A stretch of DNA of 64,000 bases from Euglena gracilis (lineage: Eukaryota > Euglenida > Euglenophyceae > Euglenales), in contig CP154957.1 of the NCBI GenBank assembly GCA_039621445.1, positions 15,802,947 through 15,866,946 of the forward strand. The letters run 5' to 3'. Position 1 is the first letter of the stretch, and each line of letters begins with the position of its first letter. The position numbers were made by a program, and so were the translations under genes. Under the pieces are notes generated by a model. It worked only from the letters and a program-made list of their open reading frames with translations, was not told the DNA's origin and did no database searches. This document shows, piece by piece, positions 30,947 to 40,740 of the stretch.

Positions 30947-31465
30947 CAGGGGGGGGGGGGGGGGGTTGATATCGGAGGCCTTCGGAAAAATTGCGGAAAA
31001 ATTGCGGAAAAATTGCGGAAATTGCGGAAAAATTGCGGAAAAATTGATATCGGGTATACACATTTCTGCTTGGGGGGACTTAGAAAATTTTCAATTGTGA
31101 GGTTCAGAACACCGCAACACCCACGTCGATGCAGGCGAGCACAAATCAACACGCTTGAAGTTCTTTGCACAGGTGGGACGCACCCAATCCTGTGACCAGT
31201 GGTGCACCTGTGAGAAAAATTGGTAAACTGGGGGGGGAACAACAAAACACAATAGCACACCTGTTGATCCATTTGAAGAATGGCTTGAACTCATTGCATC
31301 TTCCATCTTCGGTGGTGGGAAAAAAATTCTTCAAAAAATGGTGAAAAATTGCGGAAAAATTGCGGAAATTGCGGAAAAATTGCGGAAAATTGCGGAAAAT
31401 TGCGGAAATTGCGGAAAATTGCGGAAATTGCGGAAAAATTGCGGATATCAATTTCCCCCCCCCTG
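30947..31465. mobile_element. Inverted-repeat element with TTGCGGAAAA tandem arrays
   Basis: The ends CAGGGGGGGG..TTGATATCGG and inverted CAGGGGGGGGAAATTGATATCCG are flanked by CAGCTT on both sides (30,941-30,946 and 31,466-31,471). Inside each end is a tandem array of GCGGAAAAATT units, at 30,983-31,045 and 31,341-31,447. The Lys-Asn-Cys-Gly frames are translations of these arrays. The middle (31,080-31,330) is unassigned unique sequence. Confidence 0.65.
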
Positions 31466-31539
31466 CAGCTTCCCAAAAAACTCTGCGGCTTGGGTACCGG
31501 GGTGCTTTTTCTACAACCCTGAGGGAGGGATGTACTGAT

Positions 31540-31960
31540 GTGCTTTTAAGACCGGGGTCCCCCCCACCCACCCACACCTGGTACCCCTGGGGGAAGGCCT
31601 GGTGGGAGGAGAGTGATCGACCCCCCACCCACCATGGCAGCACCCCCAAAAAATTCCTTTGGTGCCAAAAGAGCCGAAGGAATTCTTTGACCTAAAATCG
31701 TCCCCCCGAAATATGGGAAGGGGTGGGGTCTGAGTCAGACCCCCCCACCAGGATGGGGGGGGGGGTGGTCGGCCCCCACCCATAGGGTTGTGGGGATACC
31801 CGTACAGCCCTGGGTCCGGGGACCCTTTTCGGAGTCAAAAAAAAGGCAAAAAAGGATCCCCCCAGGGAGGGGGCCCAGCAGAACCACCCACCCACACCCA
31901 CCCACACCCCTTGCCCCCCAAAGGTCCAACCTTTTTTAAAAAAGAAAAACCCTGCTTTTG
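31540..31960. repeat. Poly-C/G mosaic related to other GC-run elements
   Basis: TTTTAAGACCGGGGTCCCCC, a long CCCACCCACC block and paired motifs such as GGCCTGGTGGGAGGAG resemble the interior of the CAGGGG family. The terminal repeats are not convincing. Non-coding. Confidence 0.45.
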
Positions 31961-32079
31961 CGCGTTCGAACCCTTTGGGAAAGTGTTGGGTGCAATGGCT
32001 TGATTATAATTTTTTTGCCAGTGCCTGTTGCTGTGCAGCGTTGGAGGTGAACTGGGCAAATTTGTTAGAATTTAGAAAA

Positions 32080-32308
32080 TTAATCAGAATTGCCCTGAAT
32101 TGACTGCGGAGCAAATTTTCCGCGTTTCTTTTCGCACCTGTGGTGCACTTCAGAATTGGGTATTGAATCCAAAAGAATCACCTCAGACTGTCCCAAACGG
32201 AATTGGGAAAGAAATTTGTTGTTGACGAAATATACGCCACTTTTTATGTGCAACTTCCGACACCAAAGAAGGTCAGGGACGATTGAGAAACAGGCTGGAA
32301 GCATTTGG
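32080..32308 (-). CDS. Protein-like fragment interrupted by a hAT-type element, part 2
   Basis: The minus-strand frame has natural composition (CFSIVPDLLWCRKLHIKSG, FVNNKFLSQFRLGQSEVILL) and ends at 32,080. Its start coincides with the left end of the hAT-type element at 32,309. Reading across the empty site, the frame continues from NDERRQM on the far side without a stop. This may be an exon or element gene split by the insertion. Function unknown. Confidence 0.35.
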
Positions 32309-33116
32309 CAGGGATCCTCACACGTCCGTGCTGGCCGAGGCCAAAATGTATCCGTGATTTTCTGTGATTTTCCGTGGTTTTCCGTGACTTTCCGTGAATT
32401 TCCTGTTTCTGGAAAAGGTCAAAGGCCACATTCCATTCTGCACTGGAGCCATATTTGGGCGGTTGTGGCAGCAGATTGTTTCTCCATAGTATAGTTCTGG
32501 AGATGCCCCAGTTCCTATCCACACCTGTATATGAAAATAAAAATAAATTTGTAAAAAACAAACCTTTTGTCCTTGAATTTTTTTCTTGATTGCCCCTAAA
32601 TGGGTTGCCAAAACCCTGTCAGCAGACCAATATAGCGATTGACCCTGCCGCATACAGCCTGGGCGGAAAGATGGAAGATCATAAAACCAACACGCCCCCA
32701 ACTTGTGTGTATTTCTGGAGAGCACCTATGATGCGTTCGAGGTCCAATTTTGTGACCGGGAGACCAGAATGGAGGAAAACGGCCACAAAATCATCTGTGA
32801 TTGTCTGGGTGAGGTTTTGCTTCTTCACCGACTCCCGAAAATCCAACTGCTTCAGTGGGGTGTCTTGGCTGGGAAGAAAAGTTTACAATGAATTGGACGA
32901 CATTGTCTGTTTGGAAAGGCAGAGAATGTGCAAACCATCCATCAAAATGTATCTGCACAAACAAAACACATTCAAAAAAAAGCCCAATTTTTTTTTCCGA
33001 AACCTCCTCCTCGTCCGTGAATTTCCGTGATTTCCGTGAAAATGGCCTTCCGCCCATTTCCGTGATCCTCCGTGAATTTCCGTGAATTTCCTTTTCAGGA
33101 CGTGTGAGGATCCCTG
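32309..33116 (-). mobile_element. hAT-type element with transposase remnant
   Basis: CAGGGATCCTCACACGTCC at the left is repeated inverted at the right (GGACGTGTGAGGATCCCTG), an exact 19-bp terminal repeat. Flanks are GCATTTGG (32,301-32,308) and GCATTTGC (33,116-33,123, sharing the terminal G), a 7 of 8 match for a target duplication. TTCCGTGA subterminal tandem repeats lie at both ends (32,346-32,402 and 33,015-33,090). The minus strand encodes a transposase fragment, described separately. Confidence 0.8.
32640..33030 (-). pseudogene. hAT-type transposase N-terminal remnant
   Basis: The minus strand encodes TPLKQLDFRESVKKQNLTQT, TDDFVAVFLHSGLPV, and LDLERIIGALQKYTQVGG (about 32,695-32,860). 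The pattern of a Phe-rich helix followed by (S/A)-(G/N)-(L/I)-P and a Leu..FLEKYT-like segment is the conserved stretch after the BED zinc finger in hAT transposases and their domesticated relatives. Upstream, around 32,900-32,990, C-x-C and H-x3-C residues in a neighbouring frame could be a decayed BED finger. A stop after about 32,690 and frame changes are present, and there is no catalytic DDE or C-terminal dimerisation region. Confidence 0.55.
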
Positions 33117-33136
33117 CATTTGCCTTCGCTCATCAT

Positions 33137-33340
33137 TCACAGCTGTGCAAATGCATTGAGCACACCTGCTGGTGCGGCCATGCCCATCATGGTGGGGAAC
33201 GACTGTGCCAGCCCTGCCAGGTTCTGCACTGCAAGGGAGACTGCTGTGGTGGGAACAGGCTTCTTTTCTGAAATCAGCGGTACTTTCTTCCGGGATGCCG
33301 TTGCATTCATGAGATATTGTGCATCCAAGGAATAAGACCG
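33137..33340 (-). CDS. Protein-like fragment next to the hAT-type element, part 1
   Basis: The minus-strand frame includes SRKKVPLISEKKPVPTTAVS and SFPTMMGMAAPAGVLNAF, ending at 33,137. A neighbouring frame continues as CICTAVNDERRQM into the element. Its upstream side is cut by a CAGGGG-family block at about 33,340. It could belong with the 32,080-32,308 fragment. No family was recognised, and the plus strand is also open here. Confidence 0.3.
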   Translation of the reverse strand, partial: RSYSLDAQYLMNATASRKKVPLISEKKPVPTTAVSLAVQNLAGLAQSFPTMMGMAAPAGVLNAFAQL

Positions 33341-33612
33341 GGGGGGGGTCGGCACCCACCCACCCACCCCCTGGGGTGGGCCCCCCCCGGGGGGGGGGGG
33401 GGTCCCGGAGGACCCACCCACTTTTGCCCAAAAATGCCAAAGAATGCTAAAAATAGCACCCTTTTCAAAAATTTTCGGCACCTTCGGCGCCGAAAAGGAT
33501 ATACCCACCAGCCCCTACCCCCACCCCCCCCAGGGGGGGAGGGGGGTCCAAAGGACCCACCCATCCTACCCCCCCCCCGGGGGAGGGGGTCCAAAACTAA
33601 AAAAAAAATCCT
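33325..33612. mobile_element. Degraded CAGGGGTTTTT-family element
   Basis: It has the internal module order of the family: poly-C/G, AATGCTAAAAATAGCACC, TTTTCAAAAATTTTCGGCAC, GGCGCCGAAAAGGATATACC, poly-C/G, then CCAAAACTAAAAAAAAAATCCTG. The left terminus is shortened to AATAAGACCG. No target duplication is visible. Confidence 0.6.
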
Positions 33613-33759
33613 GAATCCGACCGAAAGGTTTCCCATTTTTCAGATCCAAATATTATTCTGGTGACCACCCATTGGGGAGTACCCGACATGCCGATCCTGC
33701 CCAGAGCGCATGCGTCTGGACAGCACCCAGAGAATTCTGTTCTGAAACCCACAAGGGAT

Positions 33760-34033
33760 CAGGGGTTTTTTTTAAGACCGGGGGGGTCCCCCCCACCCAC
33801 CCACCCCCTGGGGGGGCTCCCCCAGGGGGTCCCGGGAACCCACAAAAAAATGGCCGAAAAATTGCGAAAAGCGCTAAAAATAGCACCTTTTCAGCGTGCT
33901 ATTTTTTCGGCGCCGAAAAGTTTATCCCACCCCCCTCCGGGGGGACTCCCCCCAGAGGGGGGGGGGGAGGGGCTCGGCCGGACCCACCCACCCTACCCCT
34001 CCCCCCGGGGTCCACAACTTAAAAAAACCCCTT
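33760..34033. mobile_element. hAT-like MITE, family CAGGGGTTTTT, copy 2 (274 bp)
   Basis: Ends CAGGGGTTTTTTTTAAGACC and inverted CAAGGGGTTTTTTTAAGTTG. Flanking 8-mers CAAGGGAT (33,752-33,759) and GAGGGGAT (34,034-34,041) match at 6 of 8. The interior is as in the other copies, with a GCGCTAAAAATAGCACC and CGGCGCCG core. Confidence 0.7.
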
Positions 34034-34041
34034 GAGGGGAT

Positions 34042-35470
34042 GCAATAAGGTCGATGCAATTCAACTGCAACGGAACAGAATGTGCAACAGAACCAATGAA
34101 GCCCCATTGTGTGCAAAAGAAGCTGAACGGGCGCATCGGGCTCTGATGCACTCTCCGCTGTGGCTGCTGTGGTCTCCATGTGGACGCCCTGGAAAATGAT
34201 CTGCTCGCAATCGTCCTGAAGGTTGGGAGTATGAATGTGTTAAGGCTGCAAACACACATTCCATGGCTGAAAACAACGACGGCCGGTCAGCGAAACATGG
34301 ATCCTAAAATAAAAAAAACACGCAAAGTAATGGGGGGCACAGGGGAATGGAAACAACAAGGTGGGGAAAAGTAAATTCGGTTTCATGAACTTTTTTGGGG
34401 GTCGGATGTGGTAAGAATGTCCCCAAAAATGATTCTCGCAATTTGGAAGCATCTTGATTCCAAAAATATGCCAAGGTTTTCCTGAGACCAAATTTTCCGT
34501 CAATTTTTTGGGCATTTTTTTTCGTTTTTTTTTTGTCAGTAAATTGCATCCAAAACGCGAACCTTTTTCCTAAATCAAGATCATTCCCCAGCACAAATAA
34601 AAACAATGCCCGAAAAAAAATAACTTGCACAAAACAAAAATTCCCCCACAAAAATATAGGGGGAAAACGTGTCTGTGGCTGTTCTTCTTTCCCTGGGCAG
34701 GTGGTGGGTCGTGGACGTCTCTCCTCCCCTTCCTGTGTTTCTAGGGGTGTCGCCCCCCCCCCCCCCCAAACCTCTGCTATCGTGTACGGGGAGACAACCA
34801 GGTACCACCCACCACCCATAAAGTTTCCAGGATTCCCATACAGCCCTGCGGCTCTGGGACCTTTGGGGTCAATTTGGGGTCAAAAGATATCCAGCATTTC
34901 GTGTTGAACATATATGAAAACTCCTCTCCGGGGGGGGTACCAACCTGGCCCAACCCTGCAGGGGGCAGGGGGCCCCCCGGTCACCAACCTTTGGGGGAAA
35001 AAACCTCTGGATGGCACTTTGAAAATAAAAATCCTTCGGCTGTGCCAGGAAAAAAGATTTCAACTAAAAAAATTTGTGCCGAGAAGGGGAAATCAACCCC
35101 CCCACCACTAGGATTCCTGTCTGGCTTAAACGTTGCCCAACCTGAAAGCTCATAAAAAACTTTCACAAATTTTTCCAGACAGCCTGGTCTAGGTTACTGA
35201 GGGGGGAGCAAGTATAAGGGGCTTACCCTCCTTAGTTGCACTAAGGCTCCTTGTCTGTTTATGGCTTATGGCTTACCCCCCCCGGACAAAAAAAATCACC
35301 AAAATTATCGAAAAAAAATACTTGTGGCTGAAAAAACCCAGTAGCGTTCATTTTTGCACACTTTCTTTTTGAAAATTGGAATATTTCAGAAAACTTTTTC
35401 CGGGTACAAAGCAAAGGGTTGGAAAAAAATTTTGGTCTCGGGGGTCTAGCTGGGTTCTATATCAAACCAG
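34042..35470. other. Unassigned stretch
   Basis: The minus-strand frames around 34,060-34,270 (Ser/His/Arg-rich) and 34,304-34,819 are not recognisable. There are poly-C at about 34,760 and poly-G at about 34,930. No tRNA, splice pattern or element ends were identified. Confidence 0.3.
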
Positions 35471-35477
35471 GGGGGGG

Positions 35478-36320
35478 GACGCCGGTTCTGTCCTGAACCC
35501 GGCGTCTGGGGGCGGGTTCAGGACAGAACCAGCGTCCCCAACCTTCGGTCAAAGGACACTCCCAGGACCAATCTCTGACCACTAATCTGCAATGTCACGC
35601 TACTTTGGATTTCGCCAAATTCCGACGATCGCGAGCCTATCTCTGGCTGTGTCAATCGTTCACGTACAAACCCACCCCTCAATCAAAAGCTTTTTTCATC
35701 AGACGACTAGTGATCACCACCAACTTCAGCCACGCGGCCTGGTACTCTCATTTCATGTCACTGGGAAATCCCAATTTCACAACTCTTGTATCCCTCTAGA
35801 CCCCTCAGGTCGTCGATTCGAACAGGGAAATCGTTTCTGTATGGTTCATCATGCTTCTTAAACCAATCAGGACCAAAAATCGCCACAATTTTCGACTCAG
35901 ATTCTGGCCGATCCGACGATCGCAAGCGTATCTCGGGCTGCGTGCAACATAGGGTACCAAGTTACCCTCGATCGAAATCCCTTTTCAACAGATAGCCAGC
36001 GGTGGTCATCGGATTTTTCCACGGTGCACGGTACTCTTATTCCAAAACAGGTCCCATTTTCACCAAAATTGGATATCCACCCCGGTGGTCCCCAAATGGC
36101 AAATTTCATTGTGCTTCATGGTCAAAACAGTCATATCAGGACCTCAAGGCCATTTTTAGGCACTTTTTATGACATTTTAGGAATGACAAAACGGACGCCG
36201 GGTTTTGGACAAAACCGGCATCCCTAACCCCGGGTTTTAGGACAGAACCGGCGTCCGGAAAAACCTGTGGGGGGGACGCCAGTTCTGTCCTGAACCCGAC
36301 GTCCCAAACGCCGGTTTAAT
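35478..36320. mobile_element. Element with GACGCCGGTTCTGTCCTGAACCCGGCGTC-type palindromic ends
   Basis: Both ends carry clusters of a palindromic motif: GACGCCGGTTCTGTCCTGAA with CCCGGCGTC at 35,478-35,505 plus an inverted copy to 35,535, and related copies at 36,187-36,320. The middle contains an imperfect direct repeat of about 290 bp starting TTCCGACGATCGCGAGCCTA (35,619) and ATCCGACGATCGCAAGCGTA (35,909). Open frames here (up to 89 codons) have no recognisable domain. Confidence 0.5.
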
Positions 36321-36595
36321 TTAAGGGTGGGGGTCAGACACCCCTCCCCCCATCCCGTCCCCCTCTGGCCAACAGTCAAAAGAATGGGTCCACTTTCGGT
36401 CGTTCCTCAGGGTGGGGGGGGGGGGGTCTGGAGCCAAAGAAAAAACCAGTCAATCTCTCCGAAAAACCAGTCAATCCCCTGTTAAGTATTGGTCTGGTTG
36501 ACCCTGGGCACGCCTTAAGCAATGGTGTTGTTGACCTCCCCCACCACTCACGGGTTTCCAAGACTCCCATTCAGCTCTGGAGCAGGGGGGGGACC

Positions 36596-36890
36596 CTACA
36601 GGTCTGTGGCTGCATCCTCTGAGGGCTCCAGAGGAGCCCTCAACCCTTCTGTCTGAACTGTGCATGCCCGCCCAACACGTTGGACCACGCCACAGAGCAG
36701 AGGGCACACCACAAAATCATCCAGGTCGGCTTCATCCCCAACCTCATCGGTGGCATAGGTCTGGGGCGACACCAGCGTGGGGGAGGTCGTGTCGCGTGGC
36801 TCAGAGGATTGGAACTTCAAATAGCCCGGGTGGGAGACGCTCCTGCGGAAAACAACATGAACTTGATGATGCTGCAGAGGGTTTTTCCGG
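36596..36890 (-). CDS. Acidic protein-like fragment, unknown
   Basis: The minus-strand frame ends at 36,596 with natural, acidic sequence: TSPTLVSPQTYATDEVGDEA, DLDDFVVCPLLCGVVQRVG and LEPSEDAATDL. The 5' part of the frame (to 37,111) runs into poly-C/G sequence and is probably not coding. It may be the last exon of a gene or an element remnant. No family was recognised, and the plus strand is also open but Arg/His/Pro-rich. Confidence 0.35.
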
Positions 36891-36959
36891 CCGGGAGGGT
36901 GGGGGTGTGACATTTTCACCGGACCGGCTGAAAAAAGGTGCTGGCCGGAAATAAGTTGC

Positions 36960-38220
36960 CGAATGGACCCCCCCCCCCGCAATTCCAGCCGGCTAGGAAC
37001 TGGAATCCGGTGGGTACCCCCAAAAATACCCCCCCCAAATCCCAACTCCAGCTGGGTTGGCATTTTCAGCCAATTCTGGACAAAACCACCCAAAAATGCC
37101 ATTTTGAACACTTTTTTTTCCTGGTCCAGCCCGGTTTTGCGGGGCTAACTTACCGGGGGGGGGGGCAGAAAACCCGCGCCCCCTTCTCATCTATCCCCAG
37201 GGGGGGGGCCTCCAGCATTAAAAAAAACCCATCACCTCCACCAACCAATTCACCATTCCAAAAAGGGAAAAACTAAAGAAGACAAGACAATCGATTTTGT
37301 GGTCAATATTTTTCGGCACATCAAAAAAAAATCTGGTGCAATGCACTGGGGGAAAAATTTGGGTAAAAAATGCCTCCAAAAATCATGTTTTTTAGGTGCT
37401 TTTGTGGCCAAAATACATTCCCCTCCCTTGTCTTGACACACCAAAGTTGGGGAGAATGCGGTTGACACGGGGGGGGGGGGGTGTCATGGGCACACTGTAC
37501 CATGTGCACTGTAAACCCCCCAAATAACCTGGCGGGGTGCCAGGTTATTACTGGAACCAACTTTTGGCCCTGCCCCCCCGCCAGGTTATTTGGGCCCTTT
37601 TTTTTCAGTGCCGTAAAAGAATTTTACCTAAAGTGCGGGTGCCAAGTTCCTGGAACCATCTTTTTTGCCCCTAGTACTGGAAAAATGCGGTTGACATGGG
37701 GGGGGGTGTCATGGACCAGCCGTGTCAAGGACAAATGTAATGAGAACACAAAGGTGCAAAAAAAAACAAAATTATCTGGCACATGCGTGCCGGGAAGAAA
37801 CAACTTGGGTTTTGGGTGAGGTCCGGATGGGAAGGGGGAAAAAAGTGCTGGCTGGACTCCCCTCCTGGGGGGGGGGGATCCATCCAGCTGTCAGGCTGGC
37901 TCCCGAAACAAACAAACAAAAAAACTCAAATCCAACTGGGTTGGACTTTTTCAGCCAAATGTTTGAGGTGAAAACTCAAAAAAAATAACCCTCAAAAAAA
38001 GACCATTTTTGGCTCTTTTACTCCCTTGTTCAAAAATTTTTTCGGCGCTAGCACTGAAACCTTTGTCAGTCCAGCCTGGCAAAAACTTTATTGTCACTTG
38101 AACTCGAACCCCTGGGGGGGGGGGGGGGCGCCGGCTGGGAGCTGCTGGTTGGCTGGTTGGGGGAAAATACTAGCTGGCGAGAGCCCCCCCCACCCTGTGC
38201 AAAAATGACGCTCTCTTGAT
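36960..38220. other. Poly-C/G mosaic without a gene
   Basis: Numerous C- and G-runs, a repeated AACCTGGCGGGGTGCCAGGTTATT inverted pair near 37,525-37,590, and a duplicated ATGCGGTTGACA(C/T)GGGGGG (37,456 and 37,683). A CTGG module lies at 38,130-38,190. Frames are Pro- or Gly-rich. Confidence 0.45.
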
Positions 38221-38223
38221 ACC

Positions 38224-38460
38224 TTGAGCCCCTCCCTTCAAGGACAAAAAAACAAATTGTCAATTAATTACCTCCTGGTGGGTCGGGCTTTGGAACTGCA
38301 GTGTCCACTACAACCGCCCCTCAAAAACGGCACACTTCAGGCAATCAACGACATCGTCAGATGGTTGGGCAGGTTGAACAGAGGTGCGATCTTTGGCAGG
38401 CTCTATGCTGCATTTCATCAAGGACATGTGGCAATTGAACAAGAGTTTGAATTCAACTGA
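38224..38460 (+). CDS. Short protein-like frame, unknown
   Basis: The second half reads like a real protein, with AINDIVRWLGRLNRGAIFGR and AAFHQGHVAIEQEFEFN ending at 38,460. It may be an exon or retroelement fragment. It lies between a poly-C/G block and a GT microsatellite, and nothing links it to a neighbour. Confidence 0.35.
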   Translation: MSPSLQGQKNKLSINYLLVGRALELQCPLQPPLKNGTLQAINDIVRWLGRLNRGAIFGRLYAAFHQGHVAIEQEFEFN

Positions 38461-38564
38461 ACACTGCAGAGAAAACCCACACCAGCAAACAATTGGGCTC
38501 CACAAAGAGGAACGCAAATAATGAGGCGACCCAAAGATTTGCGAAAAAAGTGGATATCAATCCC

Positions 38565-38567
38565 CCT

Positions 38568-38615
<48 letters not shown>

Positions 38616-38660
38616 TGTGTGTGCGTGTGAGTGCGTGCATGTGTGCATGCATGCGCGTCA
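38565..38660. repeat. GT microsatellite
   Basis: (GT)n of about 50 bp is followed by GTGC/ATGC variants. A shorter GT/ATGC block occurs at 38,836-38,866. Confidence 0.95.
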
Positions 38661-39169
38661 TGTGTATTTGGCATGCGTAGAGCCTGATCAATGCGCAGAA
38701 CTGCATACTGAGCTGTGTTGGCATTGTAACCCAGACGCCCCTCCTGTCAAAAGCAGACAAAATATGCCATTATACCAAAATAAATGCTTTGTTTATACAA
38801 TAAATATGTTCTAAATCATGTATTTACATATATACATGCGCGTGTGCATGTGTGCATGTGTGTATGGCAGCGATGCTCTCAATGACACCGGGGGGGGGGG
38901 GTCGTTAGGTGCTGCTTGGTTTCCAGATTCCGTGAAATCGGGGTGGTTTTAGGAATAGGGATAAGCCAGCCTTTCGACTGAATCCCACATTCAGGAATTT
39001 AGGAACAAATTGGCCCCATTTCATACCAAATTCAGCTGAATAACGGCGAATTACGGGCAGGGGTGCGTCCTGAAAACCTTCGCAAAACAAATCTTCACTT
39101 CCGGCCTATAAACAGTCCTTAAATTTGTTCACTCTTCGTTAGGCGATTCCTGACCGTACAATTTTTAAC

Positions 39170-39420
39170 CGACCCCCGGAGGGGGTAACTCCACTTTTTG
39201 AAAAACCAATCAGTCACTTTTTTCCGGGAAACCAGTCAGTCACTAACCCCTAACTAACCTCATTAACCCCAGGGCGTCGGCCACTCTGGAATCTAAAAGA
39301 AATATGACCAAAGAACATGAAAAAAAGGGGTAAAAACATTTTCCGGCGCCTTTGGCGCCGGGTCGAGCTCTTACCACAAAGGGATAAGAGCTCAGCAACC
39401 CCCCATACCTTCCCATACCC
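39170..39420. mobile_element. Truncated relative of the AACCAGTCAGTCAC family
   Basis: GTACAATTTTTAACCGACCCCCGG is followed by AAAACCAATCAGTCAC, AAACCAGTCAGTCAC, GGCGTCGGCCACTCTGGAAT and a CGGCGCCTTTGGCGCCG hairpin, in the same order as 39,883-40,100. The right half is missing and the sequence passes into GAGCTCTTACCACAAAGGGA. Confidence 0.6.
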
Positions 39421-39765
39421 CTTTTCTTCGATTTTTTCAACTTTTTTGACCCAGAAATGACCCAAAATACATGGCTTTCGGGCCAAAACTGTGGGGGCCG
39501 GGGGTCGAAAAAAGTTCCTTTCGGCTCAAAAAAAAACAGGTTTTCCGGGTCCGGGAGGCCAAAAAAAAACAAAAAAGCATCGTTTTGGGCAATTTTTTTT
39601 GATTTTTTCCCGACTTTTTTGGCCCGTTTTTGACCCAAACTCCATAGGTTTCGGCCAAAGACGGGGCGCCAGGGGGAAGGGTCGAAAACCACCGGCTCAA
39701 AAACAGCTTTTCTGGGTCCACGATGCCAAAAAATTTTTCTTGACTGTTTGGACCAAAAATGGTCA
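39420..39765. repeat. About 170-bp repeat D, two diverged units
   Basis: Each unit contains GATTTTTTC-ACTTTTTTG-CCC, TTTTGACCCAAA-TCCAT-GGTTTCGG, GGGGCGCC/GGGG..GGGTCGAAAA, TCGGCTCAAAAACAG-TTTTC-GGGTCC and the word GCATCGTTTTGGGCAA. The same unit is tandem at 42,500-43,085. Confidence 0.75.
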
Positions 39766-39882
39766 AACGACTAAATCAAAACAGGCCAAAACTGTTCAAA
39801 ATGGCCAAACCTGGCCGAAAAATGGCCGTAACTCGGGCTGCGCAGGAAGTTGTGGGGAAATCAAAGGTCAAAGTCTCCGGAC

Positions 39883-40216
39883 CATGCAATTTTTTACCGA
39901 CCCCCGGGGGGGGGGGTCACTCCACTTTCGAAAAACCAGTCAGTCACTTTTTTGGGAAACCAGTCAGTCACTACCCCCCCGGGGGGGGGGGGGTCGGCCA
40001 CTCTGGGATCCAAAGGAAATTTGACCAAAAACATGAAAAAAAGGCCAAAAAATTTTCCGGCGCCTTCGGCACCGGGTCACTTCTGTGGTTTTTTGCCGAC
40101 CCCCCCCTGGGGGGGAGGGGTTCCGGGCCAAAAACCAGTCAGTCACTCCGAAAAAAACCAGTCACCCACCCCGGGGGGGGGGGGGGGGGGTCGGCCAGTG
40201 CTTAAGCAATTGACTG
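39883..40216. mobile_element. hAT-like MITE, family CA..CAATTGCTTA, inserted in repeat D
   Basis: The element is flanked by CTCCGGAC on both sides (39,875-39,882 and 40,217-40,224), a perfect 8-bp duplication. The uninterrupted host sequence GTCTCCGGACATTTCCTTTG is present at 43,233 and 43,423, confirming the insertion. Ends are CATGCAATTTTTTACC and inverted CAGTCAATTGCTTAAG. The interior has four AACCAGTCAGTCAC-like words, poly-C/G and a CGGCGCCTTCGGCACCG hairpin. Confidence 0.85.
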
Positions 40217-40309
40217 CTCCGGACATTTCCTTTGATTTTCCAGATGTTTTGAAAACATCGATTTTTTTTGACCCTGAAAACAAAACAAAATGGCCCCTGA
40301 AATGGGTGG

Positions 40310-40495
40310 GGGGGCTTATCCGGGGGGCGGGCTAATCGAACCCAGTTTGGACCCCTTCGCGCGTGAATAACTCGGGCCTGGCGGGGAGTTGCGGGTCAAA
40401 CAGAGGTGATTCGGAAACTAGAAATCCAGTCGCTCGCGACTGAAACAAAAAATCCAGGAACGGAGCCGGATCATGGTGATAATCTGCCAGTTCCA
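40310..40495. repeat. Repeat E, copy 1
   Basis: The stretch from CCCAGTTTGGACCCCTTCGC through GTGAATAACTCGGGCCTGGC, GGTGATTCGGAAACTAGAAA and CGCTCGCGACTGAAA to GATCATGGTGATAATC is shared almost base for base with 43,528-43,672. Confidence 0.85.
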
Positions 40496-40740
40496 GGGCA
40501 GAACGGGAAAACCAGAACGGGAGGTGGGGGGGTCGACTCCCCCACCCACCACAACATTATCACCAATTTCGGGAAAACGGAGATTTTGGCCGGGGAAAAT
40601 ATTGAATTTTTTTTGAAAAATGAACCCAAAATACATGATTTTCTTATGGAAAACCACATATCTTCACAAAAAAATCTCAAAAATTTCAAGGTGAAAAATT
40701 GGTAATTTCTAGGAGGGGGGTGAAAGAAAAGCAGGTCCAA
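40490..40740. repeat. Dispersed repeat R1, copy 2
   Basis: Matches 25,050-25,445 in order, including TTTGGCCGGGGAAAAT, AAAATGAACCCAAAA, GGAAAACCACAT and CTCAAAAATTTCA. It lacks the inverted duplication seen there at 25,276-25,385. Confidence 0.75.
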
